A stretch of DNA of 64,000 nt from Plasticicumulans acidivorans (GTDB taxonomy: Bacteria > Pseudomonadota > Gammaproteobacteria > Competibacterales > Competibacteraceae), in assembly GCF_003182095.1 (NCBI RefSeq), contig NZ_QGTJ01000001.1:394282-458281 (forward strand), read 5' to 3'. Below the pieces are notes generated by a model, which saw only the letters and a list, made by a program, of their open reading frames with translations, was not told where the DNA came from and ran no database searches. Position 1 is the first letter of the stretch. Every line of letters starts with the position of its first letter. Positions 33,721 to 45,000 of the stretch are shown here, piece by piece. Both the position numbers and the translations under genes were made by a program.

Positions 33721-34356
33721 ATGGCCGTCGGCCGCTTCCTGCTGTTGCTGCTGCTCGCGCTGGTACTGGCGCGACTGCCGCTGATCGGACTGCCGCTCGA
33801 CTGGGCGGAAACCTTCTTCCACGAACTGAGCCACGGCCTAGTCGCGCTGTTCACCGGCGGTCAGGTCGAAAGCCTGCGCCTGCACCTCGACGGCTCCGGC
33901 CTGTGCACCTTCCGCGGCGGCTGGCCCTTTGCCGCTGCCTTCGCCGGCTACGCCGGCGCGCCACTGTGGGGCCTGGCGATCTTCCGCCTCGCCGGCGGCG
34001 GCCGCATCCTCGCCGGCGCGCTCGCCGTCGGCGTACTGCTGGTGATGCTGTTCTGGGTGCGCGACCCGATCACGCTGCTGATCGCCGGTGTGCTGCTCAC
34101 CCTGTTCGCCCTACCGCTGCGCTGGCGCCCCGGCGGCTGGCTGCGCAGCGCCTGCGAAGTCCTCGGCCTCGCCGTCATGCTCAACGCCCTGCGCGCGCCC
34201 ACCGCGCTGTTCGGCAACGGCATCGGCGACGCCGCCGAACTGGCCCGCATGAGCTGGATACCGGCCAGCGTCTGGATCGTGCTGTGGCTGGCGATCGCAC
34301 TGGGCTGTTTGTGGAGCGCGTGGCGGCATGCGCGCACGCTGCCGGCCGTACGCTGA
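33721..34356 (+). CDS. M50-like membrane metalloprotease homologue
   Basis: A 211-residue membrane protein with about six helices. The N-terminal helix is followed by FFHELSHGLVALFTGG, an HExxH zinc motif (HELSH) inside a membrane-proximal segment as in the M50B-like peptidases. It lies 57 bp after fbpC on the same strand and may be co-transcribed with the iron operon, but the gap allows its own promoter. Substrate unknown. Confidence 0.75.
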   Translation: MAVGRFLLLLLLALVLARLPLIGLPLDWAETFFHELSHGLVALFTGGQVESLRLHLDGSGLCTFRGGWPFAAAFAGYAGAPLWGLAIFRLAGGGRILAGALAVGVLLVMLFWVRDPITLLIAGVLLTLFALPLRWRPGGWLRSACEVLGLAVMLNALRAPTALFGNGIGDAAELARMSWIPASVWIVLWLAIALGCLWSAWRHARTLPAVR

Positions 34357-34374
34357 AGCGGCCGCGCCGGACGT

Positions 34375-34784
34375 TCACGGTCGCTCGACGATCGCCGCCC
34401 CCTCCCCCGCCAGGTCCGCCAGAATCGGGCAGTCCGGTCGCTGGTCGCCGCAGCAGGCGTCGGCGAGTGTGGCCAGGGCGTCGCGCATCGCCGTCAGTTC
34501 GGCGATTTTCTGATCGAGTTCGGCGACGTGTTCGCTGGCGACACGTTTGACTTCGGCGCTGGCGCGCGAGCGGTCCTGCCACAGCGCCAGCAGGCGGGCG
34601 ATCTGCGGCATCGAGAAGCCGAGGTCGCGGGCGCGGCGCACGAAGCGCAACAGGTGGATATCGGCGGCGCTGAACACGCGATAACCCGCCTCGGTGCGCG
34701 CCGCCGGGCGCAGCAGGCCGATGTGCTCGTAGTGGCGGATCATCTTCGCCGAGACGCCGGAGGCGCGGGCCGCTTCACCGATAT

Positions 34785-34788
<4 letters not shown>
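34375..34788 (-). CDS. cueR: Cu(I)-responsive MerR-family regulator
   Basis: A 137-residue MerR-type activator. The N-terminal winged helix ([20 protein letters not shown]) is followed by a long dimerisation helix and the metal loop [11 protein letters not shown]112 and C120 sit at the same positions as the Cu(I) ligands of E. coli CueR, and the preceding serine/alanine region lacks zinc-type features. Its ATG overlaps the copA stop (ATGA), so sensor and pump are coupled. It probably acts on the dyad at 37190-37220. Confidence 0.92.
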
Positions 34789-37157
<2,369 letters not shown>

Positions 37158-37189
37158 CGTCCGTACTCCTTGTCATCGACCATGCCGGC

Positions 37190-37220
37190 AGCTTGGACCT
37201 TGACATCATGGGAATGTCAA
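37190..37220 (-). promoter_or_regulatory. CueR-type promoter/operator of copA
   Basis: On the minus strand TTGACATTCCCATGATGTCAA is a perfect 7-7-7 inverted repeat that contains the -35 box TTGACA, followed by GGTCCAAGCT with a weak -10 after a 19-bp spacer. Long 19-bp spacers and AAGGT-type half sites are hallmarks of CueR-activated promoters. It lies about 35 bp upstream of copA. Confidence 0.75.
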
Positions 37221-37297
37221 TGGCTGTCCATATCGGCTCACCGTCGGCCGCGCAGCGACTAAGTTCAATCACAGCAGGCGCTTGGGGAGGACGGGCA

Positions 37298-40018
37298 ATG
37301 GCGAGCTTATGGCAACGGGTCTATCCACCTGCATTGAGCGAGGCCGAGGCCGAACTGATGCAGGCGCGGCGGAAGACCGCCTACGACGCGGCGACCGCCC
37401 CCGCGGACACGGCACCGGCGTTCGGCGTCGCCCTCTCCGGCGGCGGCATCCGCAGCGCCACCTTCTGCCTCGGCGTGCTGCAGGCCCTGGCCCGGCACGG
37501 CCTGCTGCGCCGTGTCGACCTGCTGTCGACGGTCTCCGGCGGCGGCTACATCGGCGCCGCGCTCGGTCGGCTGTATACGCGCTTCGGCGCTGCGCCGAAG
37601 CCACGCGCCAGCGCCGCCCGCCCGGCCGAACGGCCGGCGCCCGATGCCGCGCCGGCGGCCGACGCCGAAGTCGCCGCCGCCAGCACGCCGGGGGCGCCGA
37701 CGGCGGCACAGGTCGAGGCGCTGCTGTGCGGCCGCGACGCGCCCGGAGCGCCGAACGACTGGCTCGGCCGGCTGCGCGACAATGGCCGCTACCTGGCACC
37801 GAACGGCAGCAACGACTGGCTGACCGCGCTCGGCGTGTTCCTGCGCAACGCCGTCGCCGTGCACATCGTCGTCGGCGTGCTGCTGTTCGCGCTGGCCTGC
37901 GCACTCGGCCTGTGGGCCTACCTCGGCCATGCCCTCGCCTCGATGCAGCCGACGCGGCTGTTCGGCGTGATCGAATCCTGGCTGCAGGCCGGCGGCCTGC
38001 AGGCCAGCGCGGCCGGCCTGCAGTGGAGCCCGGCCTTTGCCGTGCTGACGCTGCTGTTCGCCGGCGCCGTCGCGCCGCTCGGCTGGGCCTACTGGCTGCT
38101 GTACGCGCCGCCCGGCGAGCGCATGGGCGTCAATCCGCGCCAGCTGCTGATCGTGCCGCCGGTGACCTTCGGGCTGGTCGCCTGGGCCCATAGCGCGCAG
38201 CGGCCTTTCGTCGAGTCGCTGGCGGTGCTGTTCGCCTGCGCCGGCGTGCTGGCCTGGGCCTATGCCGAAGCCACGCTGCTGCAGGCACGGCTGTGCTGCG
38301 CCAAGCGCCAGGCCAGCGACGTGCGTGCCTTCAACGAATACTGCCGCCATCGCGTCTCGGCGGCGCTCGGCATCGCCCTCGGCGTGTTCGCCGCCTGCGC
38401 CGCGCTGGCGCTGCTCGATACGCTGGCGATCGCGCTGAAAGGCCTGTGGCAGGACGGCACCACCGCGGCGCTGATGGCGGCGCTGGCGACGCTGGCGCAA
38501 CTGCCGCGCAAGCTGCTGGCGCTGCTGCCGCAAAAGCTGCGCAGCGACGAGCAGATCAGCCGCTGGCAGCGCATCGCCATGCATGCGCTCGGCGGCAGCA
38601 TGGCGCTGGTCGGTTACGCGCTGTTCGCCATTGAATGCATCGCGCTGTGCGTGCTGGTGCATCACCTGTTCGACGGCAGCGGCAGCGCCCTGGTGCGGCC
38701 GGGACCGACGCTGCTGGCGCTGCTCGCCGCGCTGCTGATCGCGCGCTGGCTCGGCAACGACGCCACCCTCGCCTTCGTCAACGGCACCACCCTCGACAAC
38801 CTCTATACCGCGCGGCTGATCCGCGCCTACCTCGGGGCCTCCAATCCGCAGCGCACCGGCGCGCAGGCCGGCGTCACCCGCGTCGTCGACGGCGACGATC
38901 TGGCGCCCGACGACTACGCCGCCGCGCCGCGCCGCTGCGGCGCGCCGCTGCACCTGATCAACACCACGCTCAACGAAACCGTCGACGGCCGCTCGCAGCT
39001 GACGCAGCGCGACCGCCGCGGCCTCAACTGCACGCTCGGCCCGCTGGCACTGAGCGTCGGCGCCACGCATCACGCGCTGCACGTCGCCGGCCTGCATGCC
39101 GCCGGCGGGCAGCCGCTGCAGGTGTTTCCGCAGCACGACGGTTATCAGGTGTTCGACCCGACGCGGATGATGAGCTCGCCCCGCGAGCCGCTGTGGCGTC
39201 CGCAGCCGCTGACGCTCGGCGGCTGGATCGGCCTGTCCGGCGCGGCGTTTTCCACCGGGCTCGGCCAGCAGGGCTCGCTTGGCCTGAGCCTGCTCACCGG
39301 CATGGCCAATGCCCGCCTCGGCCGCTGGTGGGACAGCCGCATGGCCTGCACCGACGGCCGCCTGGCGCGCTGGCTGCCGGCACAGGATTACCTGCTGGCG
39401 GAATGGACCAGCCGCTTCCCCGGCACCGCCCGCCGCTACTGGTTCCTCACCGACGGCGGTCACTTCGAGAACCTCGGCCTCTACGAGCTGGTGCGCCGGC
39501 GCCTGCCGCTGATGCTGGTCGTCGACGCCGCGCAGGACGCCGGTTACCGCCACGCCGACCTGCGCGCGGCGATCCGCAAGCTGCGCATCGATTTCGGTGC
39601 CGATCTGCACTTCCTCGATCCGGCCACGGCCGCAGGCTGGCCGGCACTGCTGGCCGACGGCACGCGGCGCCAGCGCCTGTTCGGCACGCTGGAAGCCATC
39701 GGCGCCGCCGGTGCAGCCGGGCGCGCCGCGGCGCTGGCGCGCATCGACTACGCCGATGGCGAAAGCAAGCCTTCGCTGCTGCTGTACCTGAAGGCGGCGC
39801 TGCCGGCGCAGCTGCCACCGGACCTCGAACAGTACCTGGCGCAGAGCCGCGAGCTCGACGCCACGCCGTTTCCGCAGCAGTCGACCGCCGATCAGTTCTT
39901 TGACGAGGCGCAATGGGAGAGCTATCGCAAGCTCGGCGAGCTGCTCGGCAGCGAGCTGTTCGCCGGCCTGCTCGACGCGACCGACGGCGGCGACCTGCCG
40001 ACAGCGCTGTGCCAATGA
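37298..40018 (+). CDS. Patatin-like phospholipase with a large transmembrane insertion
   Basis: A 906-residue protein. The patatin oxyanion loop LSGGGIRSATF (G48-G50) and nucleophile LLSTVSGGGYIG (S80) are close to the N-terminus. The catalytic aspartate motif WFLTDGGHFENLGLYE (D719) lies more than 600 residues later. Between them is a region with about seven hydrophobic helices (roughly residues 178-490) and a soluble part. The catalytic dyad is complete, so lipase activity at the membrane is plausible. GGGGAGG precedes the ATG at 37298 by 7 bp, which decides the start. It is divergent from copA. Confidence 0.82.
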   Translation: MASLWQRVYPPALSEAEAELMQARRKTAYDAATAPADTAPAFGVALSGGGIRSATFCLGVLQALARHGLLRRVDLLSTVSGGGYIGAALGRLYTRFGAAPKPRASAARPAERPAPDAAPAADAEVAAASTPGAPTAAQVEALLCGRDAPGAPNDWLGRLRDNGRYLAPNGSNDWLTALGVFLRNAVAVHIVVGVLLFALACALGLWAYLGHALASMQPTRLFGVIESWLQAGGLQASAAGLQWSPAFAVLTLLFAGAVAPLGWAYWLLYAPPGERMGVNPRQLLIVPPVTFGLVAWAHSAQRPFVESLAVLFACAGVLAWAYAEATLLQARLCCAKRQASDVRAFNEYCRHRVSAALGIALGVFAACAALALLDTLAIALKGLWQDGTTAALMAALATLAQLPRKLLALLPQKLRSDEQISRWQRIAMHALGGSMALVGYALFAIECIALCVLVHHLFDGSGSALVRPGPTLLALLAALLIARWLGNDATLAFVNGTTLDNLYTARLIRAYLGASNPQRTGAQAGVTRVVDGDDLAPDDYAAAPRRCGAPLHLINTTLNETVDGRSQLTQRDRRGLNCTLGPLALSVGATHHALHVAGLHAAGGQPLQVFPQHDGYQVFDPTRMMSSPREPLWRPQPLTLGGWIGLSGAAFSTGLGQQGSLGLSLLTGMANARLGRWWDSRMACTDGRLARWLPAQDYLLAEWTSRFPGTARRYWFLTDGGHFENLGLYELVRRRLPLMLVVDAAQDAGYRHADLRAAIRKLRIDFGADLHFLDPATAAGWPALLADGTRRQRLFGTLEAIGAAGAAGRAAALARIDYADGESKPSLLLYLKAALPAQLPPDLEQYLAQSRELDATPFPQQSTADQFFDEAQWESYRKLGELLGSELFAGLLDATDGGDLPTALCQ

Positions 40019-40040
40019 CGCAGACGGCGGGCTGAGGTTT

Positions 40041-41039
40041 TCAGGCCGCCCCCTGTTCCGACCAGCGCTCGCGGATCGCCAGGATCTGCGGCAGCCGGCC
40101 GATGAACAGGGGGACCAGCTGCGGATCGAAATGCTGCCCGCTCTCGCGGCGCAGCAGTGCCACCGCATCCTCGACCGACCAGGCCGGTTTGTACGGCCGC
40201 ACGCTGGTCAGCGCATCGAAGACGTCGGCAACGGCGATGATGCGTGCCTCGATCGGGATCGCCCCGCCGGCCAGACCATGGGGATAACCGCTGCCGTTCC
40301 ATTTTTCGTGGTGTGCCAGCGCGATGCAGCGCGCGGTGGTCAGCACCGGATCGTCATGCACGCCGATGATCTCGGCGCCGATCTCGGTGTGGCGGCGCAT
40401 CACCGCCCATTCCCCGGCATCGAGCGACCCGGTCTTGCGCAGGATCGCATCCGGAATGCCGATCTTGCCGACGTCGTGCATCGGTGCGGCATTGAGGATG
40501 ATGTCCGCAGCGTGCTCGCCCAGCCCGGCGGCCAGCGCCAGCACGCGCGCGTAGTGGCTCATGCGGATCACGTGCAGGCCGGTTTCGTTGTCGCGGTACT
40601 CGGCGGCCCGCCCCAGACGCTGGACGATCTGCAGCCGGCTTTCGCGCAGGGCCTCGACGCTGACCAGCGACAGGTGCGTGCGCACGCGCGCATGCACGAT
40701 CGGCGCACGCACCGGCTTGGTGATGTAGTCGACGGCACCGATCTCGAAACCGTGTGCCTCATCCTGGGTGTCGGCCAGCGCGGTGACGAAGATCACCGGG
40801 ATCGCAGCGGTCGCCGGATCGGCCTTCAGCCGGTTGCAGACCTCGTAGCCGCTGAGCCCCGGCATCATCGCGTCGAGCAGGATCAGCGCCGGGCGCTCCT
40901 GCTTCGCCAGTTCCAGGGCACGGGCACCGTCACGGGCAAACAGCAGACGGTAGTCGGCCTGCAGGATATGGCGCAGCACCTGCAGATTGATCGGCTCATC
41001 GTCCACCAGCAGCAGTCGCGGTCGATGCTGGTTATCCAT
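40041..41039 (-). CDS. Response regulator with HD-GYP phosphodiesterase domain
   Basis: A 332-residue protein. Receiver domain: LLLVDDEP (D13, D14), phospho-acceptor D56 in LILLDAMMPG, and the lysine in YITKPV. The HD-GYP domain follows: HDVGKIGIPDAILRK, HTEIGAEII, and HHEKWNGSGYPHGL. It should hydrolyse c-di-GMP under control of phosphorylation. It lies 3 bp downstream of the large hybrid histidine kinase, its probable partner. Confidence 0.92.
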   Translation of the reverse strand: MDNQHRPRLLLVDDEPINLQVLRHILQADYRLLFARDGARALELAKQERPALILLDAMMPGLSGYEVCNRLKADPATAAIPVIFVTALADTQDEAHGFEIGAVDYITKPVRAPIVHARVRTHLSLVSVEALRESRLQIVQRLGRAAEYRDNETGLHVIRMSHYARVLALAAGLGEHAADIILNAAPMHDVGKIGIPDAILRKTGSLDAGEWAVMRRHTEIGAEIIGVHDDPVLTTARCIALAHHEKWNGSGYPHGLAGGAIPIEARIIAVADVFDALTSVRPYKPAWSVEDAVALLRRESGQHFDPQLVPLFIGRLPQILAIRERWSEQGAA

Positions 41040-41042
41040 TGC

Positions 41043-44000
41043 TCAGGCACCCTCCGGCAAGGGGCCCAGCCGGGCGCGCCAATCGCGCAGGCATTGCTGA
41101 GCCCTTTCAAAATCAAACTCATCGATCGCTGCCAGTGCCTCACACCCCAGCGGCGCGCAGACTTCACGCAGGGTGCTCAGTGCCGTCTCGTCGAGCTCGC
41201 CGCCTGGCAGCACGTCGAGCAGCCTGTCGACGGCCGGCAGGATGCGTGCAGACGCATCCGTCGCCACCGGCGCCGCGGCCGGCATCGGCTGCGGGCTCCG
41301 GCCGAGGGCGGCGGCCACCTCATCGAAGGCCTGCTGCAGCGCGGCCAGCCACCCGGCAGCCGCGACACAGCCGCCGCGCAGCGCCTCTTCGAGAGCGGCC
41401 GCGCGCTGCTGCACCACGCCCAGCGCGAGATTGCCGGCAGTACCGCGCAGGCGATGGGCGATGGCGCGGGCGGCTTCGATATCGTCTGCGGCACAGGCCG
41501 CCTGCAGCTGCTGCAGCGCCTGCGCCGCGCCGGCGAGAAAGCGTTCGATGCCATCAACGAGCGGCGCACGATCCCCCCACAGGTGACTGCCCTGCGCCCA
41601 GTCGATCACCGCACGCATCGCCGGTGGCTCCGCCGGCTGCGCCGCGGCCTGAGCCTCGTCGGCAATCAGCACGCGCGCGATTTCCGCATCGAGCTGCGCC
41701 AGCTCCACCGGCTTGCTGACGAAGCCGTTCATGCCGGCGGCGCGGGCGGCCAGCCGGTCTTCGGCCAGCACGCTGGCGGTCAGCGCGATGATCGGCACGG
41801 CGGCACGCCCCTGCTCGCGCTCGGCGCGGCGGATGCGCCGGGTCGCCTCCAGGCCGTCGACACCGGGCATGTGCACGTCCATCAGCACCAGGTCGAAGGG
41901 CTCGCTGGCGCAGGCCTGCACGGCCTGTTCACCATCGTGCCTGATGCTCACCCGGTGCCCGGCGCGCGACAACGCGAGCTGCAGCAGTTCGGTGTTCTGG
42001 GAAACGTCATCGACCACCAGCACCTGCAGCGGCGGCAGCTCGGTGCGTCGGACCTGCGATGCGCCCTGCGGCGGCTGCCCCGGTGCCAGCGGCAGGCTGA
42101 CCGTAAAGACACTGCCGACCCCCACCGTGCTGTCGACATCGAGCCGCCCGCCCATCAGCTCGACCAGCTGCCGCGCGATGGTGGTGCCGAGCCCGGTGCC
42201 GCCGAAGCGCCGGGTGACCGAGGCATCGGCCTGTGCGAACGGATCGAAAATCGCGGCGATGCGCTCGGCCTCGATACCGATGCCGGTATCGATCACCGCC
42301 AGCTCGATGCCGTCGTCGCGGCGGCGCACGCGCAGCGTGACCCCGCCGCGCTCGGTGAACTTCAGCGCGTTGCCGAGCAGATTGAGCAGGACCTGCTGCA
42401 AGCGCAGCGCATCACCGCGGAAGAACTCCGCCAGCGCCGGCGGGTAATCGAGCGCCAGGCTCAGGGCTTTGGCCTGTGCACTGACGCGCAGCGAAGCGAG
42501 CACCTGCGAGCACAGCTCGCGCAGCGAGAAATCGGCGATCTCCAGCTCGACCGCGCCCCGCTCCAGCTTCGCCGTGTCGAGGATGTCGTTGAGCAGACGC
42601 AGCAGCGACTGCGCCGACTGCCGCACCGTGCCGAGGTAGCGGCGCTGCGTCGGCTCACGGGTGTCATCGAGCAGCAGCTCGGTGAAACCGAGGATCGCGT
42701 TCATCGGCGTGCGGATCTCATGGCTCATGTTGGCGAGGAAGGTGCTCTTCGCCGCCGCCGCCTGTTCGGCACGCTCCTTGGCTTCGCGCAGCGCGATTTC
42801 CATCGCATAGCGCGCGGTCAGATCGGCGGCGAACGCCAGCACCTTGACCGGCTTGCCGAGCTCATCGAGCACCGGGCTGTACCAGACGCGCACCCACAGC
42901 TCGCGGCCATCACGGCCGCGGCGCGGGTATTCGCCCGAACGGAACTCGCCACGGCGCAGCGCCGCCCACAACTCGGCGTAGGCACCGCTGCGCACATATT
43001 CGGGCGGGCACAGCGTGAAGTGCGGCCGGCCGAGCAGTTCGACCTCGCTGAAGCCGGTCATGTCGAGCATGCGCCCGTTGACCCGCTGGATACGGCCGTC
43101 CATGTCGGTCTCGCAGACCGCCAGAATGCCGTCGAAGGCCTGCACCAGCCCGCTCAGCTCGGTGCTGCGGCGCTTGTTCTCGGTGACGTCGATGAGCACG
43201 CCGTCGATCCACAGCAACTGCCCCTGCTCGCCGCGCACGCCGCGCGCCGTCGCCGTGACCCAGCGTTCGCGGCCGTCACGGCAGAGGATGCGGTACTCCA
43301 GACCGTCGTAAGGCTGATTCAGCATGAGCGCCTCGTCGACGACGGCACGGATGCGCATCAGGTCGTGCGGATGGATCAGGGCGGCGATGTGGATGTCACC
43401 GCGCACGAAGGCCGACGCCGGCCAGCCGCACAGCGCCTCGATGGCGTCGCTGATGAACAGCATCGACCAGTCCGCGTCACCGCGGCAGCGAAACGCCACC
43501 CCCGGCAGGTTGGCGATCAGCGTGCGGTACTGCCGTTCGCTGTCACGCAATGCCTGCTCCATCGCCCGCCGCTCGCTGAGGTCGATGACGAAGCCGACGA
43601 ACAGAGGCTCATGCGGCGTCTGCGCGCGGCCGACGGCGAGCCGGATCGGCACCCGGCGGCCATCACGCCGCAGCCCCTCGACTTCGCGGCCGATGCCGAT
43701 GACCTTCGCTTCGCCGCTGCGCAGATAGTTCGTCAGATAACTATCGTGAACGCTGCGATGCGGCTCCGGCATCAGCATCGAGATGTTGCGCCCGAGCACC
43801 TCGGCCTCGCGCCAGCCGAACAGGCGCTCCGCGGCCTGGTTGAAGGAGCGGATCAGGCCGCGGCCATCGATGGTGATGATGCCGTCGACCGCGGTATCGA
43901 CGATCGTCCGCAGCCGCGCCTCGCGCTGGCGGATTTCCTGCAGCATCCAGCGATAGCGCAGCAGGGTGAGCGCGATCGCCGCCAGCACGCCGGCGAACAC

Positions 44001-44843
44001 CGTGACCAGCGCGACGCTCAATGCCAGCGACGGTGTGCGCTCCGCATTGCCGCCCGGCAGCGGCACATCGCCCTGCAGATAGGTGCCGCCCAGCGCGATG
44101 TAATGCATCGCGACAGTCGCGCCGCCGAGGAGCGCCCCGCTCAGCAGCCGGCATGCAGACTTCGGCAATCCGTGCCGGCGCAGCAGGCGACCGTGCAGTT
44201 CGAGCGCCATGGCGGCCAGCGCCATGCCCGCAATGAGCGCCAAGCCGACATAAGTCGCAGAAAAATGCAGCGCGCTGCCGACCGGCATCGCCGCCATGCC
44301 GCTGAAGTGCATCGCGCCGACCCCGACGCCGATCAGCGCGCCACCGACGATCCCCGCCCGCCGCTGCAACCGGCCGCGTGCCAGCAGCTGCAGGGCCACC
44401 CAGGAGGTGCACAGGCCGGGCAGCAGCGACAGCGCGCTCAGCCACGGCTCGAAGGCCATCCGCGAGCAGAATTCGAAGGCGAGCATGCCGATGAAGTGCA
44501 TCGACCAGATGCTGACACCGAGCACGAAGGCGGCGATGAGCGTCGCCACCCGCGCGTAGCGGGCCTCATCGGACTGCTGGCGCGCGATGTCGACGAGATA
44601 CAGGGCGGCGCAACCGCCCCCCCAGGCGATCAGCAGCGACAGCAGCACCAGCCAGGGCTCATAAATCCCGCCGAGCAGCGAAGTCAGCTTCGCCGCGTCC
44701 GCAGGTACGTCGAACCAGACATGCAGAAAACTGGACACGGGAGAACGGCCAACGATAACGGTGGGAGGATTGGTCCGGGAACCGCAGAAATCACGCAGGT
44801 CAGCCGCTGCAATGGCAACGCTACCAAACAGGCATCCGTGCAC
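41043..44843 (-). CDS. MHYT/PAS hybrid sensor histidine kinase with receiver and Hpt domains
   Basis: A protein of up to 1,266 residues. Domain order: seven-helix MHYT sensor (about residues 55-270; motifs SMHFIGM, AMHFSGM, AMHYIAL); three PAS domains (about 300-410, 425-550, 555-680); HisKA with SHEIRTPMN (H708); ATPase domain with NLLGNALKFTE and GGTGLGTTIA; receiver with D989 in LVLMDVHMPG; and Hpt with H1130 in IAHRLRGTAGN. MHYT domains are thought to bind metal and sense diatomic gases. The GTG at 44843 is the longest start; the true start may lie up to 35 codons downstream. The adjacent HD-GYP regulator is the likely output. Confidence 0.9.
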   Translation of the reverse strand: MHGCLFGSVAIAAADLRDFCGSRTNPPTVIVGRSPVSSFLHVWFDVPADAAKLTSLLGGIYEPWLVLLSLLIAWGGGCAALYLVDIARQQSDEARYARVATLIAAFVLGVSIWSMHFIGMLAFEFCSRMAFEPWLSALSLLPGLCTSWVALQLLARGRLQRRAGIVGGALIGVGVGAMHFSGMAAMPVGSALHFSATYVGLALIAGMALAAMALELHGRLLRRHGLPKSACRLLSGALLGGATVAMHYIALGGTYLQGDVPLPGGNAERTPSLALSVALVTVFAGVLAAIALTLLRYRWMLQEIRQREARLRTIVDTAVDGIITIDGRGLIRSFNQAAERLFGWREAEVLGRNISMLMPEPHRSVHDSYLTNYLRSGEAKVIGIGREVEGLRRDGRRVPIRLAVGRAQTPHEPLFVGFVIDLSERRAMEQALRDSERQYRTLIANLPGVAFRCRGDADWSMLFISDAIEALCGWPASAFVRGDIHIAALIHPHDLMRIRAVVDEALMLNQPYDGLEYRILCRDGRERWVTATARGVRGEQGQLLWIDGVLIDVTENKRRSTELSGLVQAFDGILAVCETDMDGRIQRVNGRMLDMTGFSEVELLGRPHFTLCPPEYVRSGAYAELWAALRRGEFRSGEYPRRGRDGRELWVRVWYSPVLDELGKPVKVLAFAADLTARYAMEIALREAKERAEQAAAAKSTFLANMSHEIRTPMNAILGFTELLLDDTREPTQRRYLGTVRQSAQSLLRLLNDILDTAKLERGAVELEIADFSLRELCSQVLASLRVSAQAKALSLALDYPPALAEFFRGDALRLQQVLLNLLGNALKFTERGGVTLRVRRRDDGIELAVIDTGIGIEAERIAAIFDPFAQADASVTRRFGGTGLGTTIARQLVELMGGRLDVDSTVGVGSVFTVSLPLAPGQPPQGASQVRRTELPPLQVLVVDDVSQNTELLQLALSRAGHRVSIRHDGEQAVQACASEPFDLVLMDVHMPGVDGLEATRRIRRAEREQGRAAVPIIALTASVLAEDRLAARAAGMNGFVSKPVELAQLDAEIARVLIADEAQAAAQPAEPPAMRAVIDWAQGSHLWGDRAPLVDGIERFLAGAAQALQQLQAACAADDIEAARAIAHRLRGTAGNLALGVVQQRAAALEEALRGGCVAAAGWLAALQQAFDEVAAALGRSPQPMPAAAPVATDASARILPAVDRLLDVLPGGELDETALSTLREVCAPLGCEALAAIDEFDFERAQQCLRDWRARLGPLPEGA

Positions 44844-45000
44844 GGTACGTCATAACGCCGCAGCGCATCCATTGCCCCAAGGGATTAGCTGACACTCCGG
44901 GGCAGCGGCGATCCGCGCCTGTCGTGGCGCAGGTGGCGGGCTATGACTGGAAAGCGCGTCCGTTTAAGGTCGAGCTTTTCACCCTGCGCCGCGCCCGCCG

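Noticed and set aside
39900..44855. 1,651-codon rightward frame
   Set aside because: Complement of the hybrid kinase and HD-GYP genes, both of which have complete domain motifs; the frame itself is rich in R, H, Q and A without domains.
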